Source: Parachlorella kessleri (lineage: Eukaryota > Chlorophyta > Trebouxiophyceae > Chlorellales > Chlorellaceae). Taken from it: a stretch of DNA of 62,076 nucleotides. The position numbers and the translations under genes were made by a program. The notes under the pieces are model-generated. The model did not search any database. It was not told the origin of the DNA and was given only the letters and a program-made list of their open reading frames with translations. How positions within the stretch are numbered: the stretch's first letter is position 1; each line of letters opens with the position of its first letter. The DNA lies in contig BBXU01000254.1 in NCBI GenBank assembly GCA_001598975.1, forward strand, positions 1-62,076, written 5' to 3'. Below, piece by piece: positions 50,901 to 62,076 of this stretch.

Positions 50901-53900
50901 TCCGGGATACGCCCCTTACCCGCCAGCGCGGCCTAGGGAGCGTGCAGCGTCGCAGCAGCGGCCGCTCGGCTCGCCAGCACAGCAGCGCCAGCGGCAGCGG
51001 CAGCGTCAGGAGGACAGGGAGGAAGGAGAAGCCGGTGACAGCAGTGGGGAGGAGGGTGCATTGCCAGCACGAGCTGCTGCTGTGCCAACAGTTTCCCCCA
51101 CATCTCCTGCTTCTGCCTCGAAGGCGCGCTCCAGGGCAGGAGCTGCAAGTGCTGACGAGGCTGGAGCGGGGCGAAACTACGCTGGTGGGGCAGGGCGGCA
51201 GCATGAGCTGCGGGAGAGGGGTAGCAAGAGAGATTGGGAGTCCCGAGACGACCCCATGGCGCTCTGGCGGCAGCAGCAGGAGGCCTGGGTAGCCGCAGGA
51301 TCTCTAGGCCATCCCCCACCGCCTGCTGGCCCCTACCCGGCCAGCTACCACATGCATCCGCACGCTCACCCAAGGGCCCCTAGTAGCGGTGGCTCGCCTC
51401 TTGTCACCGCCGAGGCCCTGCGCTCGCCCGCTCGGGAGCCGACCCCAGGCTTCTATCTGCCGCAAGCAGAGGCAGGGGCCGCCCACCCGCCGGGAGAGAC
51501 CTATCACATGGAGGCGTTGCAGGAGCAGTACGGGTCCTACGGGGGCTACTACAGGGCTGCTGCCGCCGCCGCCAAGGGGCCGGACATGCTTGGCAGGTAG
51601 GGGGCTTGTAGCTTTCACCCTATCCTCTCGGGGTGGGGGGGAAGGTGGATCCGGGTACTCCCAAGGGTACTCCCAAGGTTGACTGGGGATGGGTCTGCGA
51701 GGCAGAGCCTCTTTCCACCCATGGCGTAGCAGGGCTGGATCCGGCCCACTGGTCTGACTAGACCTGGTAGCAGGGGCAGGCAGACATAACTGACGCCCAG
51801 ACTAGATACACATTGTAGCTGAAGTCGTAGGTGAGGGCCTCCTTGAAAGCTGGGCTGCACGCCGGGAGTCGCGGCAAAGTGCTTAGCGACCACCTCAACT
51901 TGGCAAGCCAGGGAGGGTCCTTGACCAGCTGTGTTTTTGGTTATCATGGCTGCAGGTTGTCGGCCCTGATGGGCGTGGACTGTGCTACTGCCAGCCACGG
52001 CGAGGTGTATGCTGCCATGGAGGCCCTGCTGCGCTGTGCTGCGCACGATTTGGAGGACGCAGAGCAGGCTTGGGCTGAGCAGGAGGGCTGGGTCAACATG
52101 CTGCGGGGTGGGGAGGTGGGTGGGGGTGGGGGTGTCTGTGAATTTGTCAGTGGGGTGGAGTGTACTGTGCGTAATGCCAGCGGGGATTCCTGGCTGCTAG
52201 CTTGGCTTGTTCTATGAAGAGTTGGTGGCAAGCTTCCGGCTTGACGATGGTAGAGGGATGGTGATGCAGTGGCTGCTCGTACTACCTTGCTCTTGAGGGA
52301 CGTGGTGCCTGCTGCTTGGGCATTGGCATTGTGAGGGTTGGGTCAGCAATTACAGGGTTCAGTTGGACTATGATTGTGTCTGGACCATCTAGAGGAGTTC
52401 GGCTTGCTTCTGCACATGCCATGAACTGGGCTTGGCTTGCTGCTAGGGCGCTGCTTGCTTGAGACCGGTCGTCCTTCACGCCCTGCCCTTGCGTGCCACA
52501 AGTTTAAAGTGAGCAGAGGGTACAGTGGGTGATGAGCCGTTGATTTCTTTCGAGGACGACGGATGATAAGGTGTCGCCACAGAAGGCTAGTCATTGTAGG
52601 GGCAGCCTGCATCGTAGGCAACAGCCAAAAGTTCTCTGGCTCTGCAGGAGGCTGTGGAAGAGGAGCCCTTCTCAGGGCCAGAGTTCTACCAGCAGCCGCC
52701 AGAAGATGCCCTTGTCCAGGAAGGGGATCCGATACCCTTGATCCCGCTGGCAGCAGCTACGCAGCGTGCCACAGAAGCCCTGCCAGACGGCGAGTTGCAG
52801 CACGGGCAGCAGGCAGAGCATGCAGATGCAGCACAGCCCACGGCGCCTCCGGCTGCTGGTGATGGCTTGCCAGCTGCAGGGCAGCCCTCGGCAGTCAACA
52901 TGGTTTGCGACCCCCGGCAGCGGTACCAGGCCGAGTATGCGGCCATGGATGAGTGGTTGCGGAGGGGGCAGCCGCCGCCGCAGTGGGCGCTACCGCCCAA
53001 GGAGCCAGGTCAGTAGGGAGGCCCCTGCTGTTGATGGCTCGCCTCAAAGGGGTGAACTGAGTCTCGTGTGGCTTGGGTTGTTTTTCGCTGTGTGGGCCTG
53101 GCGCCCACGTACACAACCGCAGCCGACTCCCTGCTGGGACTTGTGGAACTGTGCATCACCATGCCTGCCTGTCCCACCCATGGCACAGGCACATGCTGGT
53201 TTGTCTCTGCTGGGAGGTTAGGGTGCATTTGGCTACTCGGGTCCGTCCGCCCCCTCTGTAACCCACGGCACCCGGGGGTTGCCAGGTCGTGCCTGTCACC
53301 TTGGGCGGCCTCTGTCTGATCTCCGTGCCTTGCTTTCTGATCGTGGCACCCAAGCCAACCCTTACCGGCCCGCTCTCATCACTTCAGACTCGCTGTGTGT
53401 GCAGCATTCTTGCCGCATGCACGGCGCTTGGCCACGGCAACTGTGGGACTTACAAATCCCTTACCGCGCTGGGAAGGCCAGCATGACCAGGCAGAAGGGG
53501 AAATCACGACGGCACTGTCCCTGTCCTGTCGTGGCTGCAGAGGCGGCCCAACCCAGCCTGAGCTGGTCAGAGTCTCCCAAGCATGTGGATGGAGGGGAGG
53601 TCACGAGCCGCGGCCCCCAGGCTACGCTGCCAAGAGAGCCAGGCACAGGTGATCATGGAGTGATACAGAGCTTGGTGTGTGTCAGCAGTTCGGGTAGGGT
53701 TTAAAGAGGGTTTCCAACTAGGGGAAGTAGCCCCCAGGAGTGAGTGATGCCATCCGAGCCAGGCAGGTGTGGTGTGAGCTGCAACGGATGATCCAGGCAC
53801 TGCTGGCATGGGCATCGCTCAGCCCTGTGTTAGGGGCCCCCCTACCTTCCACGCTGCTCCGAGTGTCAGCCCTGTGTCATGTGCCCCCAGGAACAACCCC

Positions 53901-56249
53901 ACTCACTTATCACGGTGCATACCATAATGGTGCCAAGCTTGCCCTGTGCCGGTGGGCGTTGCAATGAGATCAGGGCGTTACAGCTTGCTGTTAGCATATT
54001 GGAGAGTCTCCTGTGTCAGTGTTGCACTACCCTAAGATTCAGGTGCCTCAGTTGGTTACACAGCCGGCTTTGACCGCCCCACTGCCACTGTGTGAACTGC
54101 AGAGGCCATCGACGTGCCCCACGCTCCCAAGCACGAGGACCGCTTCCACCGCACCTCCGGCCGGCCACGGTCCGGCGCGCTGCCTTCTGCCGACAGCGCT
54201 GGCGCCCTGGCGGGGGCGCCACCAGGCGCCCAACTGGAGCCGGAAGAAGGCAAGAAGGCACAGATAGGGTTGATCGTGAGGCCAGGCACTGATGGGGTTT
54301 GATCTTAAGTCCTACTGATACCTCCAGCTTTGATCCTGGGTGCTTGGTACGCTGGGTTATGTCAGGGATAACAGTATGCACCCACCCAAGCGGCTGCCAT
54401 GACTTCACATGCTGGGAGGGTGCCTGGGAGCTAGGCACGCACCACCAACTGGTCTGTTGTGCTCTCCTCTGGTGCAGGCTTCTGGCAGGGTCTTGACTGC
54501 CACGGCCGGCTGACAGAGCCGCAGCAGTTGGACCAGCTGAGGGAGCTCGCCAGGCGTGGCAGGCTGCCCTGGGGCTGGCCGGCCTACAGGGCCACGGACG
54601 AGCTGTGGGTGCCGCTGCAAGAGGCCACGGGTGGGTTGTTGGTTGTGAGTGCTAATAGAGTGTAAGGCAGGCTGCCTTGGGGCTGGCCGGCCCACAGGGC
54701 CACGGACGAGCTGTGGGTGCAGCTGCAAGAGGCCACGGTGGGTTGTGGATTGTAAGTGTCATCAGGCGTATGGCGTGTGGTGTGTGAAAAACACGGGCGT
54801 GTCATGACAGCTGCCCTGGGGCCGGGGGTTCTTCAGTCTGCACTCGGATGAGCTGTGGGTGACGCTGCAGGGGCCCGTTGGTGGGTGAATGTGTTCTGTG
54901 TGCGTGTGCTAGGAGGTACGGGAAGTTTTGTGGTGGTGGAGGTCTTGGAGGCGGTGGTGGCGTAGAGATTGAGGGTTGGGGCGGTGAGGTGTTGGAGGAT
55001 ATCGCTGAGGGTGGTATTGGAGGTTGTGGTGGAGGTAGGGATGGGCGTGCTTGGCTGGCCGTATGGCTGTGGAGTGCCTTGCAAAGGGTCAGGGGAGGGC
55101 ACAAGTGCACACAGCTGCCCCACGTTTGCTTTCCCAGCACTGGCAGGCTCCGTATGTGGGGCAACCTTGCAGCTCTTGTCACCGGTGCGACGCGGTGTGA
55201 CAACTGGAGGGGGGTGGCAGATGAATAACACGTATGTGATTTACACATCCACAGGCCCCCCCCGGCTGCACTGGGCCTTGAGGTAACTTGTTGACTGCCA
55301 TAGTGGCATCAACACAGTACACACTGTTGAAGTGAGCCCTGCTTTGATGCTGTCTCACTTCCTTGTGTCTGCAGTGGGCGTTGAGGACGTGCTGTGGCCC
55401 TGGCATAGCGTGGCACAGCACATCAAAGACTCGCAGGCAGCACGATCCTCCCTGCTGTCCCTGGCAGCAGCGGAGCTGTCCCCTGCTGAGCCTGCTGGTG
55501 TGGCGGCGCCAGCAGGCCAGGCAGCTGTGAAGCAGGAGGAGCCACCGCCAGCGCCAGCACCAGCCGCTGAGGGAAGCATTGCCCTTGACACTGGCGGAAG
55601 GACAGATGGTGGCGCTGCCCACGCGCATGCAGCCGCAGCTGCAGGGGGTGTGGAGGGCGCTGAGCAGCAGCAGCCGGCGCAGGACGCCGAGGGGGCCCTG
55701 CGGTGTTGGTTTGACAGTGCTTGGCAGGCGGCGGCTGCCGCCAAGGACCTTGGGGGCCACGTGAGGAGGAGTATGCTGCTCGCGAAGCCGAGCTCTGACC
55801 AGCAGCAGCAGGGGCAGCTGGCGGCGTTCGCCGGGGTGCCTGCGCCGCTGACGCAGCCGGCACCACCGCGGCCACACCCACCCGCGGCGATGTCAGAGCC
55901 GCCCACGGGTGGCGTTCAAGCTGACGCTGTAGAGCCGCCACGAGCCTGGCTGGACGCAGCAGGGCAAGAAGCCGCCCGCATGGTGGCGAACTGGCGACAG
56001 CAGCAGCGGCAGCCGGTGAAGCGGGTGTGGGGCGGGCCCCCGCCGCCCTGCCTTTCTGCAGCCGTGCGGGGCAAGCTCATGCACAATGCTGCCGGCATCC
56101 GGCAAGCCCTGAATCAGGTGCTGGATGCTGCGCTGGGGGCGGTCATCCAGCGGCAGCAGCGCCAGCAGCAGCAGCGGCTGCAGCAGGGGAGGGAAGGTGG
56201 CGAGTCGCACACGAGCGCGGGAAGGCAAAGAGGCTTCAGGCAGCGTTAG
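47983..56249 (+). CDS. RS-rich nuclear-type protein with a GYF-like segment
   Basis: Model of eleven exons: 47983-48003, 48245-48375, 48554-49558 (or from 48515), 50041-50415, 50799-51596, 51956-52115, 52648-53008, 53541-53648, 54103-54249, 54478-54630, 55375-56249 (~1377 aa). Order: a short Lys-rich start with SPLKKFPVGGKKKLPS; Ala/Ser linkers; a dense Arg-Ser domain (~residues 275-385) ending in SLSPRR; Pro/Arg-rich stretches; an acidic helical part; then WQGLDCHGRL and LARRGRLPWGWPAYRATDEL, which resemble a degenerate GYF domain; and a Gln/Ala-rich C terminus. RS domains point to pre-mRNA processing. RS-like repeats before a GYF-like domain also occur in ATXR3-type proteins, but no SET domain follows here. 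The 54249|gcaaga donor is a GC site chosen by phase and is uncertain, as is the exon 3 acceptor. Confidence 0.7.
54558..54895 (+). repeat. tandem duplication spanning an exon donor (GYF-like gene)
   Basis: Units start at 54558 and 54666 (108 bp apart and nearly the same), with a diverged third from about 54806. Each covers the second half of the GYF-like exon and its donor side. All three keep the reading frame around LPWG and DELWV. Only the first fits the splice phases used in the model, so the others are probably intronic or alternative exons. Confidence 0.8.
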
Positions 56250-57318
56250 GTGGGCGGCACAGGGTGCATGGTGTGCAGTGTCTGGTCCACGCTTGTCTCA
56301 TGTAAGCAGCTCAATGGAATGGCTTATTGACTGCCCTGTTGTTGCCTACAGTTTGTGGTAGGTGTCAAAAATATCCCTGAAAATCTCTTTTATATTTTTC
56401 CTTTCCTCGTAGATTTCCTGTGTAAGCTCGGACAACATTTAACAGTACACTTCCCCTCGACAGCAGAGCTGTCCTCACCCCCTCTGTAAGTGTGGTTTCA
56501 GACGGGACGATACATCACACATCTTCCTTGATACCTTCGTGGACGCTTTTGCACGCATTGCAACCCGGGCACCTTGCTATGGATGCAAGCAATTCTAACA
56601 GTCACAAGTTCGATTGTTAGCCCTTCCCACGGTGCAAGCAGATTGGACCCAAAGCTACTGCATATGTTGCTTGAATTTGCTGACGCAGCAACACTACTTC
56701 CATCGCAATGACACGTGGTGCACGGACATAGTGCCGCAGGGCATGAAAAAGCACTGATGACATTGCTTCGGCGCAAGGTGCACCAAGAAGAGCGCAAAGT
56801 GGGGGTCTTTAGTTGCCCTTTTCCCCACGAGGACACTGCAAGACAGCCATGCACTCAAGCAACTCCAATGCTGTATTCCCCATTCAAGACACACTTTGCA
56901 AATCACACTTGATAGCTCAACCGCTAGGCAGGCAGTCGCTGCCATTCCCTCATGTAACAGCACATCAGCACAGCCATCGACGTTTTGCATCATTTAGGGC
57001 CGCCTTGCATGCTCAGCCTCCTGCGGAGCGTTCCAACATCACCACTGGTTGCGACTTGACGCCGCCCCAACAATCGTGTCCCACATCAAGCCTGGCACGG
57101 ACTACGAGTACCCGCTCTTCCTCTCATCCTTTCCACCCTCGCCACTGCCACCCTCCTGCCCCGCCACCCTCTCCCTCTCCTGCACGGTACAAGTGTAGGC
57201 AGGCAAGTCGCCTACAGGGTGGCACTCCCTGCAGAGCGCCAACACCAACACTATGCAGCGCCAAGAGCATTTGTGCTGCCAGCCCACTCGCTCTGCAGGG
57301 TACTGCTACCCCTCATAT
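56250..57318. other. convergent intergenic region
   Basis: This holds the 3' UTRs of the RS-rich gene and the CBM20 gene. A 206-codon open frame at 56813-57433 has no recognisable features and overlaps the last CBM20 exon antisense. No gene is called. Confidence 0.45.
56421..56425 (+). promoter_or_regulatory. candidate TGTAA polyadenylation signal
   Basis: TGTAA occurs 172 bases after the stop of the RS-rich gene, and a second copy is at 56485-56489. Both positions suit a chlorophyte 3' UTR. Confidence 0.45.
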
Positions 57319-60300
57319 TCAGTCCAAATCAAGTGTCCCCTTCTGGGCACAATCCATGGAGCTCTCCCCAAAGGGAGCCGTCATTCTTGGCGACGTGGCT
57401 GAATCAACCCTACTACCATTCGGTAGATGGTAATTCAGGGGGCCCTGCTCACCAGCTGCTGCATGTCCTGCCTCACTGACTTCTCCTTGGCGGGGCTCAG
57501 CCCCCCGGCAGGCGCACCCTTCGACTCCTCGATCGAGCTCCGAGTGCCCTGCAGGACACAGGCGTACTACTATACCAAGCGTACTACCCTACCCAGCTCC
57601 TCTTATCAACCCTGCCAGTAAAGTACAGTTCCCCCCAGCTCTGGTGGCACTGCCTGCCACCAGCAACTAGGACCGACTCTACATTGCAGATCACAACTAT
57701 GGGTGGCTGGCTGCAGCTTGGGCAACACAGATGGCGGCCACCGCCGCAAGTGGAACCATGGGCTGTGGTGGAGGACGGGGGAAGAGGAAGCACTGTCAAT
57801 GCCAAGCCTCAGGGGCCATCACATATGCCCCACTGTCACCAGCACGCCCCAACGGGGCGCCAGGTGATGCGTTGAGGCACTTGTTCAGGACAGCCACCAT
57901 TACAGAATTAGATTCATGCTTCAGGCCAAGCCCAATCCACTACAGGCTTCACTGCCGTTAAAGGAGTCCATGGGGCTCACGGGGCTTCCAGGTGTCCGTA
58001 ACAATCCTCACAGCCTGTTCCCACCCCCTGTTTCGTGTCCTTTGGCGTGTCTTGGGAGAGATCTACTGGCTCAGACACCCAGGCACGCCCCTAGCACACC
58101 TTGCGTGATGCCCCGGCGGTCCAGCTACAGGCCAGCAGGAGATTACACCTTCAATAACTTCCTATCCAAGCTTGGCTTACTGGGCTTTGGGAGGGGCGGT
58201 CTGAGGCCACCACGGGCTCCGGCGCATGGGGGTCCTCCTTGGGGCCTCCCTGCACCTCCATCTTACCCAAAGTCTTGCTGCCGTCGCCCTGCAGAACACA
58301 CAGGCGGTAGGACAGTGCAGTCGACCAACAGTTGTGCTCCCTGTGTTCAACCTCCATCTTACCACAGTCTTGCTGCCAGCGCCCTCCAGAGCACCCAGGC
58401 ATTGAGGCACTGCAGTTGAGCAAGAGTGCGTTCCCTGTGTTAGGCGTCCACTGGGTCCTAGCTTGCCAGCCAAAGGGGGGCACATTTCACAGGTCCCCCG
58501 CCCTGGGCTCATAGACAGTGCGACTGCTGGCCTCCTACCAGCAGCATGGTGGCAAGGATGCATGCATGCTTTAAATGCAAGTTTGAATCACAAACATAGC
58601 GTGACAGGCGACCCACCGAGTCGCCCTTGTCAGAGTCCTCAGACCGCTTGGCTTCCTGGCTTACCCCTTCCTTGCCGCCTCCTTCAGACTCCATCTTCCC
58701 CACAATAACATTCTCTGCCTGCAACCAGGCCAACAAAGGCAAGGGTTGAGACCTGACGCAGAGCAGGATGGAGACTCGTGCCGTGACTGTGGCCACGCCT
58801 TAAGGAACAAAATTTTGAACTTTCAGCACTTCCTAGACACTCTTGCATGCGATGCTGCGCGGGGATGTTATGGCATTTCACACTGCCACTGCAACTGGGG
58901 CGGCCTGCCCTGCCGGTCAGCCACCAGTGCATGCCTTGTCAGGGGACTCGTTCCTAGACAGGTCCTCGTCATTGGCTGCCCCAATGGGCTCGCCAGAGAA
59001 GTCTTCCTTGGGCAGGTGGCCTGACCCAGAAGGCGCAAGCTCCTCCTGCAGGCCTTCCTTCCCTACAGCAGGCATTAGAATAAGTACCAGGAGGATACTT
59101 GCATCCAGCCCTGAACCGGTGCACCCAGGTTTATCCAGAATACCATTTAGCCTGGCACTTGTGCAGAAGGTGCAGCTGCCCCTCTGTTACCCTCACACTC
59201 CCTCCTGCCACCACCCACCAGACTCTGTGGATACAGCTCGTGCTGCGCTGCCGAGAGGCTGACTGCACATTTCATGGCGTCTGCCATCGCCCACCAAACC
59301 CTGTCACCACGATTCAAGCAACGCATGGCAGAACCTTGGCTGAAGGCTTGCGTGCTTACCAGTCTGGCCCTCCCTGGAAGCTGCCGCCCCTTCCTCGGTG
59401 TGAGACCACTCGCAGTCCACCTGGACAGGTCCGTGGCTGGAGGCAGCACCTTTGGGATCGGGCACCTGCGCAAGAGTACAGAAGCAGCAGGCTTTTCAAA
59501 CCCTAAATTCAACCTGCAAATCCTGCAAGAGCAGCAACTGCCCACCAGCAGCAACTGTGGCGCATCCTTCAGCACGTCAGATGTCAAAGGTATTACCCTG
59601 GCCCCATACCTCGCCTTTGCCATACCCGGGCTGCCATGTTCCCCAGTCAGCCCCTTGCGGGCCCCTCTGGTCCACAGCGAAAAAGAAACTTTCACAGGTG
59701 CTATGCCACTTCTTTCTATCTTGTTGCTCCTCCCTCTTCCAACTCAAATGTGGCCATGTCCCATAGCGGAAGACACAAAAGGTGCCCACATGTCGTGGCA
59801 GCGCCCTAAATGCAGGCTCTGTCCCCTCACCTCAACAACCCGGTTGTGGCCGTGCTCCCACTCGACCTGCTCGCCCCGCTTGCTTCCTACCGCGATCTTG
59901 AACTCGTGCTTGCCAGCTGGCAGGTCCACCGTGAGTGCCCACTGGTCGCCTTCAGACCAGGCCATCTCTGCATGAACACACCAGCGACCCATCTAAGTTT
60001 CTGCGCTTTGATTGACCTTGCAGGTAAATGATGGGTACCCTCTCGGCGGCTTCACACCGAGGGAGCCATCTCTGCACAGCATCCAGCAGCGCAAGCCTCG
60101 CCCCCAAGCCTGTTTCAAACTTGCAAAGTCATTGGGCCTGAAGGCCCAAGGGTCTCTGTCCTGCTGCACTGCTAGCAATAACAATGCCAACACAAACACT
60201 GGCTTTGCAGCTGGAACAGGACCTAGTCTGATGTGACAATTGCCGCTACAGCGTCACCGTACTCTTAATCCAATGCCCAGTGAAGGACAGCGCCCTTGTG

Positions 60301-61092
60301 CGCTGCTCTTGCGCCTGGCAAGCTTCTTTGCGAGCTGCTCATTTCACCCATGCGTGCTAGTCCCACTAAACTAGTAGCACTCAGGCAAGACTCAGGCACA
60401 TTCTGCATCCAGCCCTGTCAGTCCAGCTCAACTCTCACTCCCTATTTGCACTACCTGCCATCCATGCTACTAGATTTAATGCGGACCTGGTGCAGCCGAG
60501 CACTCCCAGGCCCCGAGCGCGTCAGGGCTGCCAACCACCTTGAGCCTCTGCCCGTAGTTGACATGGTGCTTCACAGCAAATGTGACTGCGCACAGGGCCC
60601 CGCCGCCTTGCTTCGCCTCGGTGTCCTCAGCTTGGGGTCCTCCTTGCGGCTGTATGTCCTCAGGGCTCTGCTCGCCTTTGAACTGCAACCACGGCAGCAG
60701 GTAGGTTGCCTTAGCGGGCATGGCAGATACTGCCGGGGCAGTGGGCGGCGGTAGCAACCAGCTTTGAGATCGATTAGCTCACTTACGGCCTTCATACGCC
60801 CGACATTCCGGCACTCAACAAGTCCAGTAGTGTGCAAGTTCCCCGAACCCAAGCGGGCTGCCAAGTTTGCTGCAGCTATGCAAGCCACTTTCAACAGCTG
60901 CTTTGCAATATATCGCAACCCAACCCACCCGCACGGGCGGCAGCAGCGTCCTCCATGCCCCGTGCCTTGGGAGTGGCTTTGGTTGCGTACCTGCAGTGCA
61001 GCGGAGGGCAGCGCAGGCGGGCTTGGCAAGTCACACTGCATATCGAACACCTTGGGCAGTTTGTTGACACAACAACCCAACTGCTGGCACAT
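57319..61092 (-). CDS. starch-binding CBM20-domain protein
   Basis: Model (minus): 60787-61092, 60487-60682, 59831-59967, 59360-59465, 58935-59062, 58665-58718, 58181-58288, 57453-57548, 57319-57342 (~384 aa). The CBM20 fold is clear across exons 2-3: VTFAVKHHVNYGQRLKVVGS, DALGAW, MAWSEGDQWALTVDLPAG, then VEWEHGHNRVVEV. The conserved tryptophans of starch-binding site 1 (GAW and VEWE) are present. After the domain come acidic, Ser- and Lys-rich segments without a catalytic domain, including two similar exons (VGKMESEGGGKEG and LGKMEVQGGPKED). I infer a plastid starch-granule or pyrenoid-associated protein; CBM20 plus a long non-catalytic tail is known from algal starch-sheath proteins. Uncertain: the N-terminal exon and start, the 58935 GC-type donor, and the last small exon. 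The domain itself is certain. Confidence 0.68.
58254..58443 (-). repeat. ~96-bp tandem duplication spanning an exon acceptor (CBM20 gene)
   Basis: Units starting at 58254 and 58350 share a ctccatcttacc...gtcttgctgcc core and a later tccctgtgtt. The unit at 58254 includes the acceptor and start of the exon ending at 58181. The other lies in the upstream intron and looks like a decayed copy of the same exon edge. Confidence 0.75.
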
Positions 61093-61993
61093 GCTTGTCA
61101 CTGCGCTTTGAGACTGAGGTGCTAGCCCCTTCCAAGGCCAGCTAGGGCTCCCAGCAATGGCTTACCAAGCACAGCTGGCCTCGCCACCGCCTTGGAGGGG
61201 ACGCTGTAGCGTAAGGCCCTTGTATGGAGGCTCAGCATCGTCCCGTGATCAGGCACCCCTTGTCCAACGGTAACCTGAGCAGGAAGCACTTCGCCCTCAA
61301 GGGCGATGATGGCTGCTATACGCTACCCTGGTATCCGTCCCAGCAGGCACGCGACAAGAAAATCTCCACAGATAGATCTCGTTAAGGTGCCTCACCTGCC
61401 CTGGAGGGGCGAATGAATAGGTCCGCCAGGTGGCAGCGACTAATAGGCTAGCTTCCCCCACCACATGGATGGCAGCGAGGCCGCTGGAGGCTTTGATCTG
61501 ATTCCGTTGTAGACCGGGCGTACTGCAAGCATATTAGATGACCGCTTCCCTCCTCAGGAAGATGCACCACCAACTACTACGCGCTTGCGCCCACTGGGCA
61601 GGAGCCTGTAGAAAGCCCCCTCCCTCTGTCATGCGTTCTGTGCATGGCAACTGTCTTCTCAAGTGTTTTATGTGCCCCCAGATATATACTTCAGGCTGTC
61701 CGTGCAGTGGGCCCGAGTATAGTGTGCACAGCTGCAGCATAGTTCTTCCAGGCCACCTCTAGAGGGTGCGCTCGATCGCCCTCCGCCCTTGCAGCCGAAG
61801 GTGAGTGACCAAAAACCGTGGAGCAACGGGCAATACGAGTTGCATTACACCGTAGGCCTGCGTGACACCCACCGCCTCCTCAGCTGCTCAGGGAGAGATA
61901 TGCCGCTGTTGCGCTGGCTGACAAAAGCCGGTGCTAATAGCAGCAACGATGTTGAGCTGCATCCATGGGTTGATGAGACGGAGCTGTTTTCAG

Positions 61994-61996
<3 letters not shown>
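61093..61996. other. flank of the CBM20 gene, no gene assigned
   Basis: The CBM20 promoter should be in the first part. An open frame on the plus strand from 61789 runs through the CAG repeat to 62074-62076. Its sequence before the repeat (for example YELHYTVGLRDTHRLL) matches nothing I recognise. It could be an exon of a gene continuing past the window, but I cannot support that. Confidence 0.35.

Positions 61997-62065
<69 letters not shown>
61997..62065. repeat. (CAG)23 trinucleotide microsatellite
   Basis: Twenty-three uninterrupted CAG units followed by gtcagggttag at the window end. On the plus strand they read as Ala, Gln or Ser, and on the minus strand as Leu, Ala or Cys. The surrounding gene is not resolved. 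Confidence 0.95.
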
Positions 62066-62066
<1 letters not shown>

Positions 62067-62076
62067 TCAGGGTTAG

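Noticed and set aside
54806..55290. additional exons of the GYF-like gene (third repeat unit and a short block at 55254-55281)
   Set aside because: Joining them in phase leads to a stop at the start of the last exon. The direct join from 54630 to 55375 keeps frame.
1..62076. tRNA genes, CRISPR arrays, transposon ends or viral genes
   Set aside because: I looked for tRNA T-loop-like ggttcga stretches, regular spaced repeats, terminal inverted repeats and transposase or polymerase motifs, and none held up. A ggttcga at 29203 lies in an ankyrin-gene intron with no cloverleaf.

Overview
This is nuclear DNA of a photosynthetic eukaryote, most likely a chlorophyte green alga. The evidence is threefold. 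Genes are broken into many short exons with strong GT...(t)gcAG junctions. Coding DNA is GC-rich, with runs of Ala, Gln, Gly and Ser. The families are plant or algal: a SnRK2-type kinase, a STR14-like plastid rhodanese, a starch-binding CBM20 protein and a plant-like HAD nucleotidase. A TGTAA polyadenylation signal, typical of chlorophytes, follows several genes. A member of the Sphaeropleales is a guess only. I see no prokaryotic operon, virus, transposon with termini, CRISPR array or tRNA.

Layout. 1592-10258 (-): a 15-exon gene for a ~1510-residue low-complexity nuclear-type protein with a Tudor-like domain. 10871-13090 (+): HAD 5'-nucleotidase-like protein, divergent from the first gene. 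14880-16514 (-): universal stress protein, head-to-head with 16756-18626 (+), a plastid rhodanese protein. 19955-20982 (+): mitochondrial ribosomal protein mL43. 22369-25018 and 26774-30419 (+): two tandem paralogues of an ankyrin-like protein whose last exon encodes a short F-box-like motif; the first copy is broken near its 3' end. 31199-36431 (-): SnRK2-type kinase. 36989-42840 (-): DNA polymerase eta with a C-terminal PIP box. 43835-47599 (-): FAD monooxygenase. 47983-56249 (+): RS-rich protein with a GYF-like segment. 57319-61092 (-): CBM20 starch-binding protein. The window ends in a CAG repeat at 61997-62065.

Exon models were made by hand. I joined splice sites whose phases agree and checked that total coding lengths divide by three. 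Eight models (Tudor-like, HAD, USP, rhodanese, mL43, SnRK2, Pol eta, FAD monooxygenase) close cleanly from ATG to stop. The second ankyrin copy also closes but has an uncertain start. The GYF and CBM20 genes each contain at least one unresolved junction.

The genes do not form a pathway; this looks like an ordinary gene-dense housekeeping and stress region. The most distinctive features are the tandem ankyrin/F-box-like pair and a recurring pattern of ~100-bp tandem duplications that straddle splice junctions in three unrelated genes.
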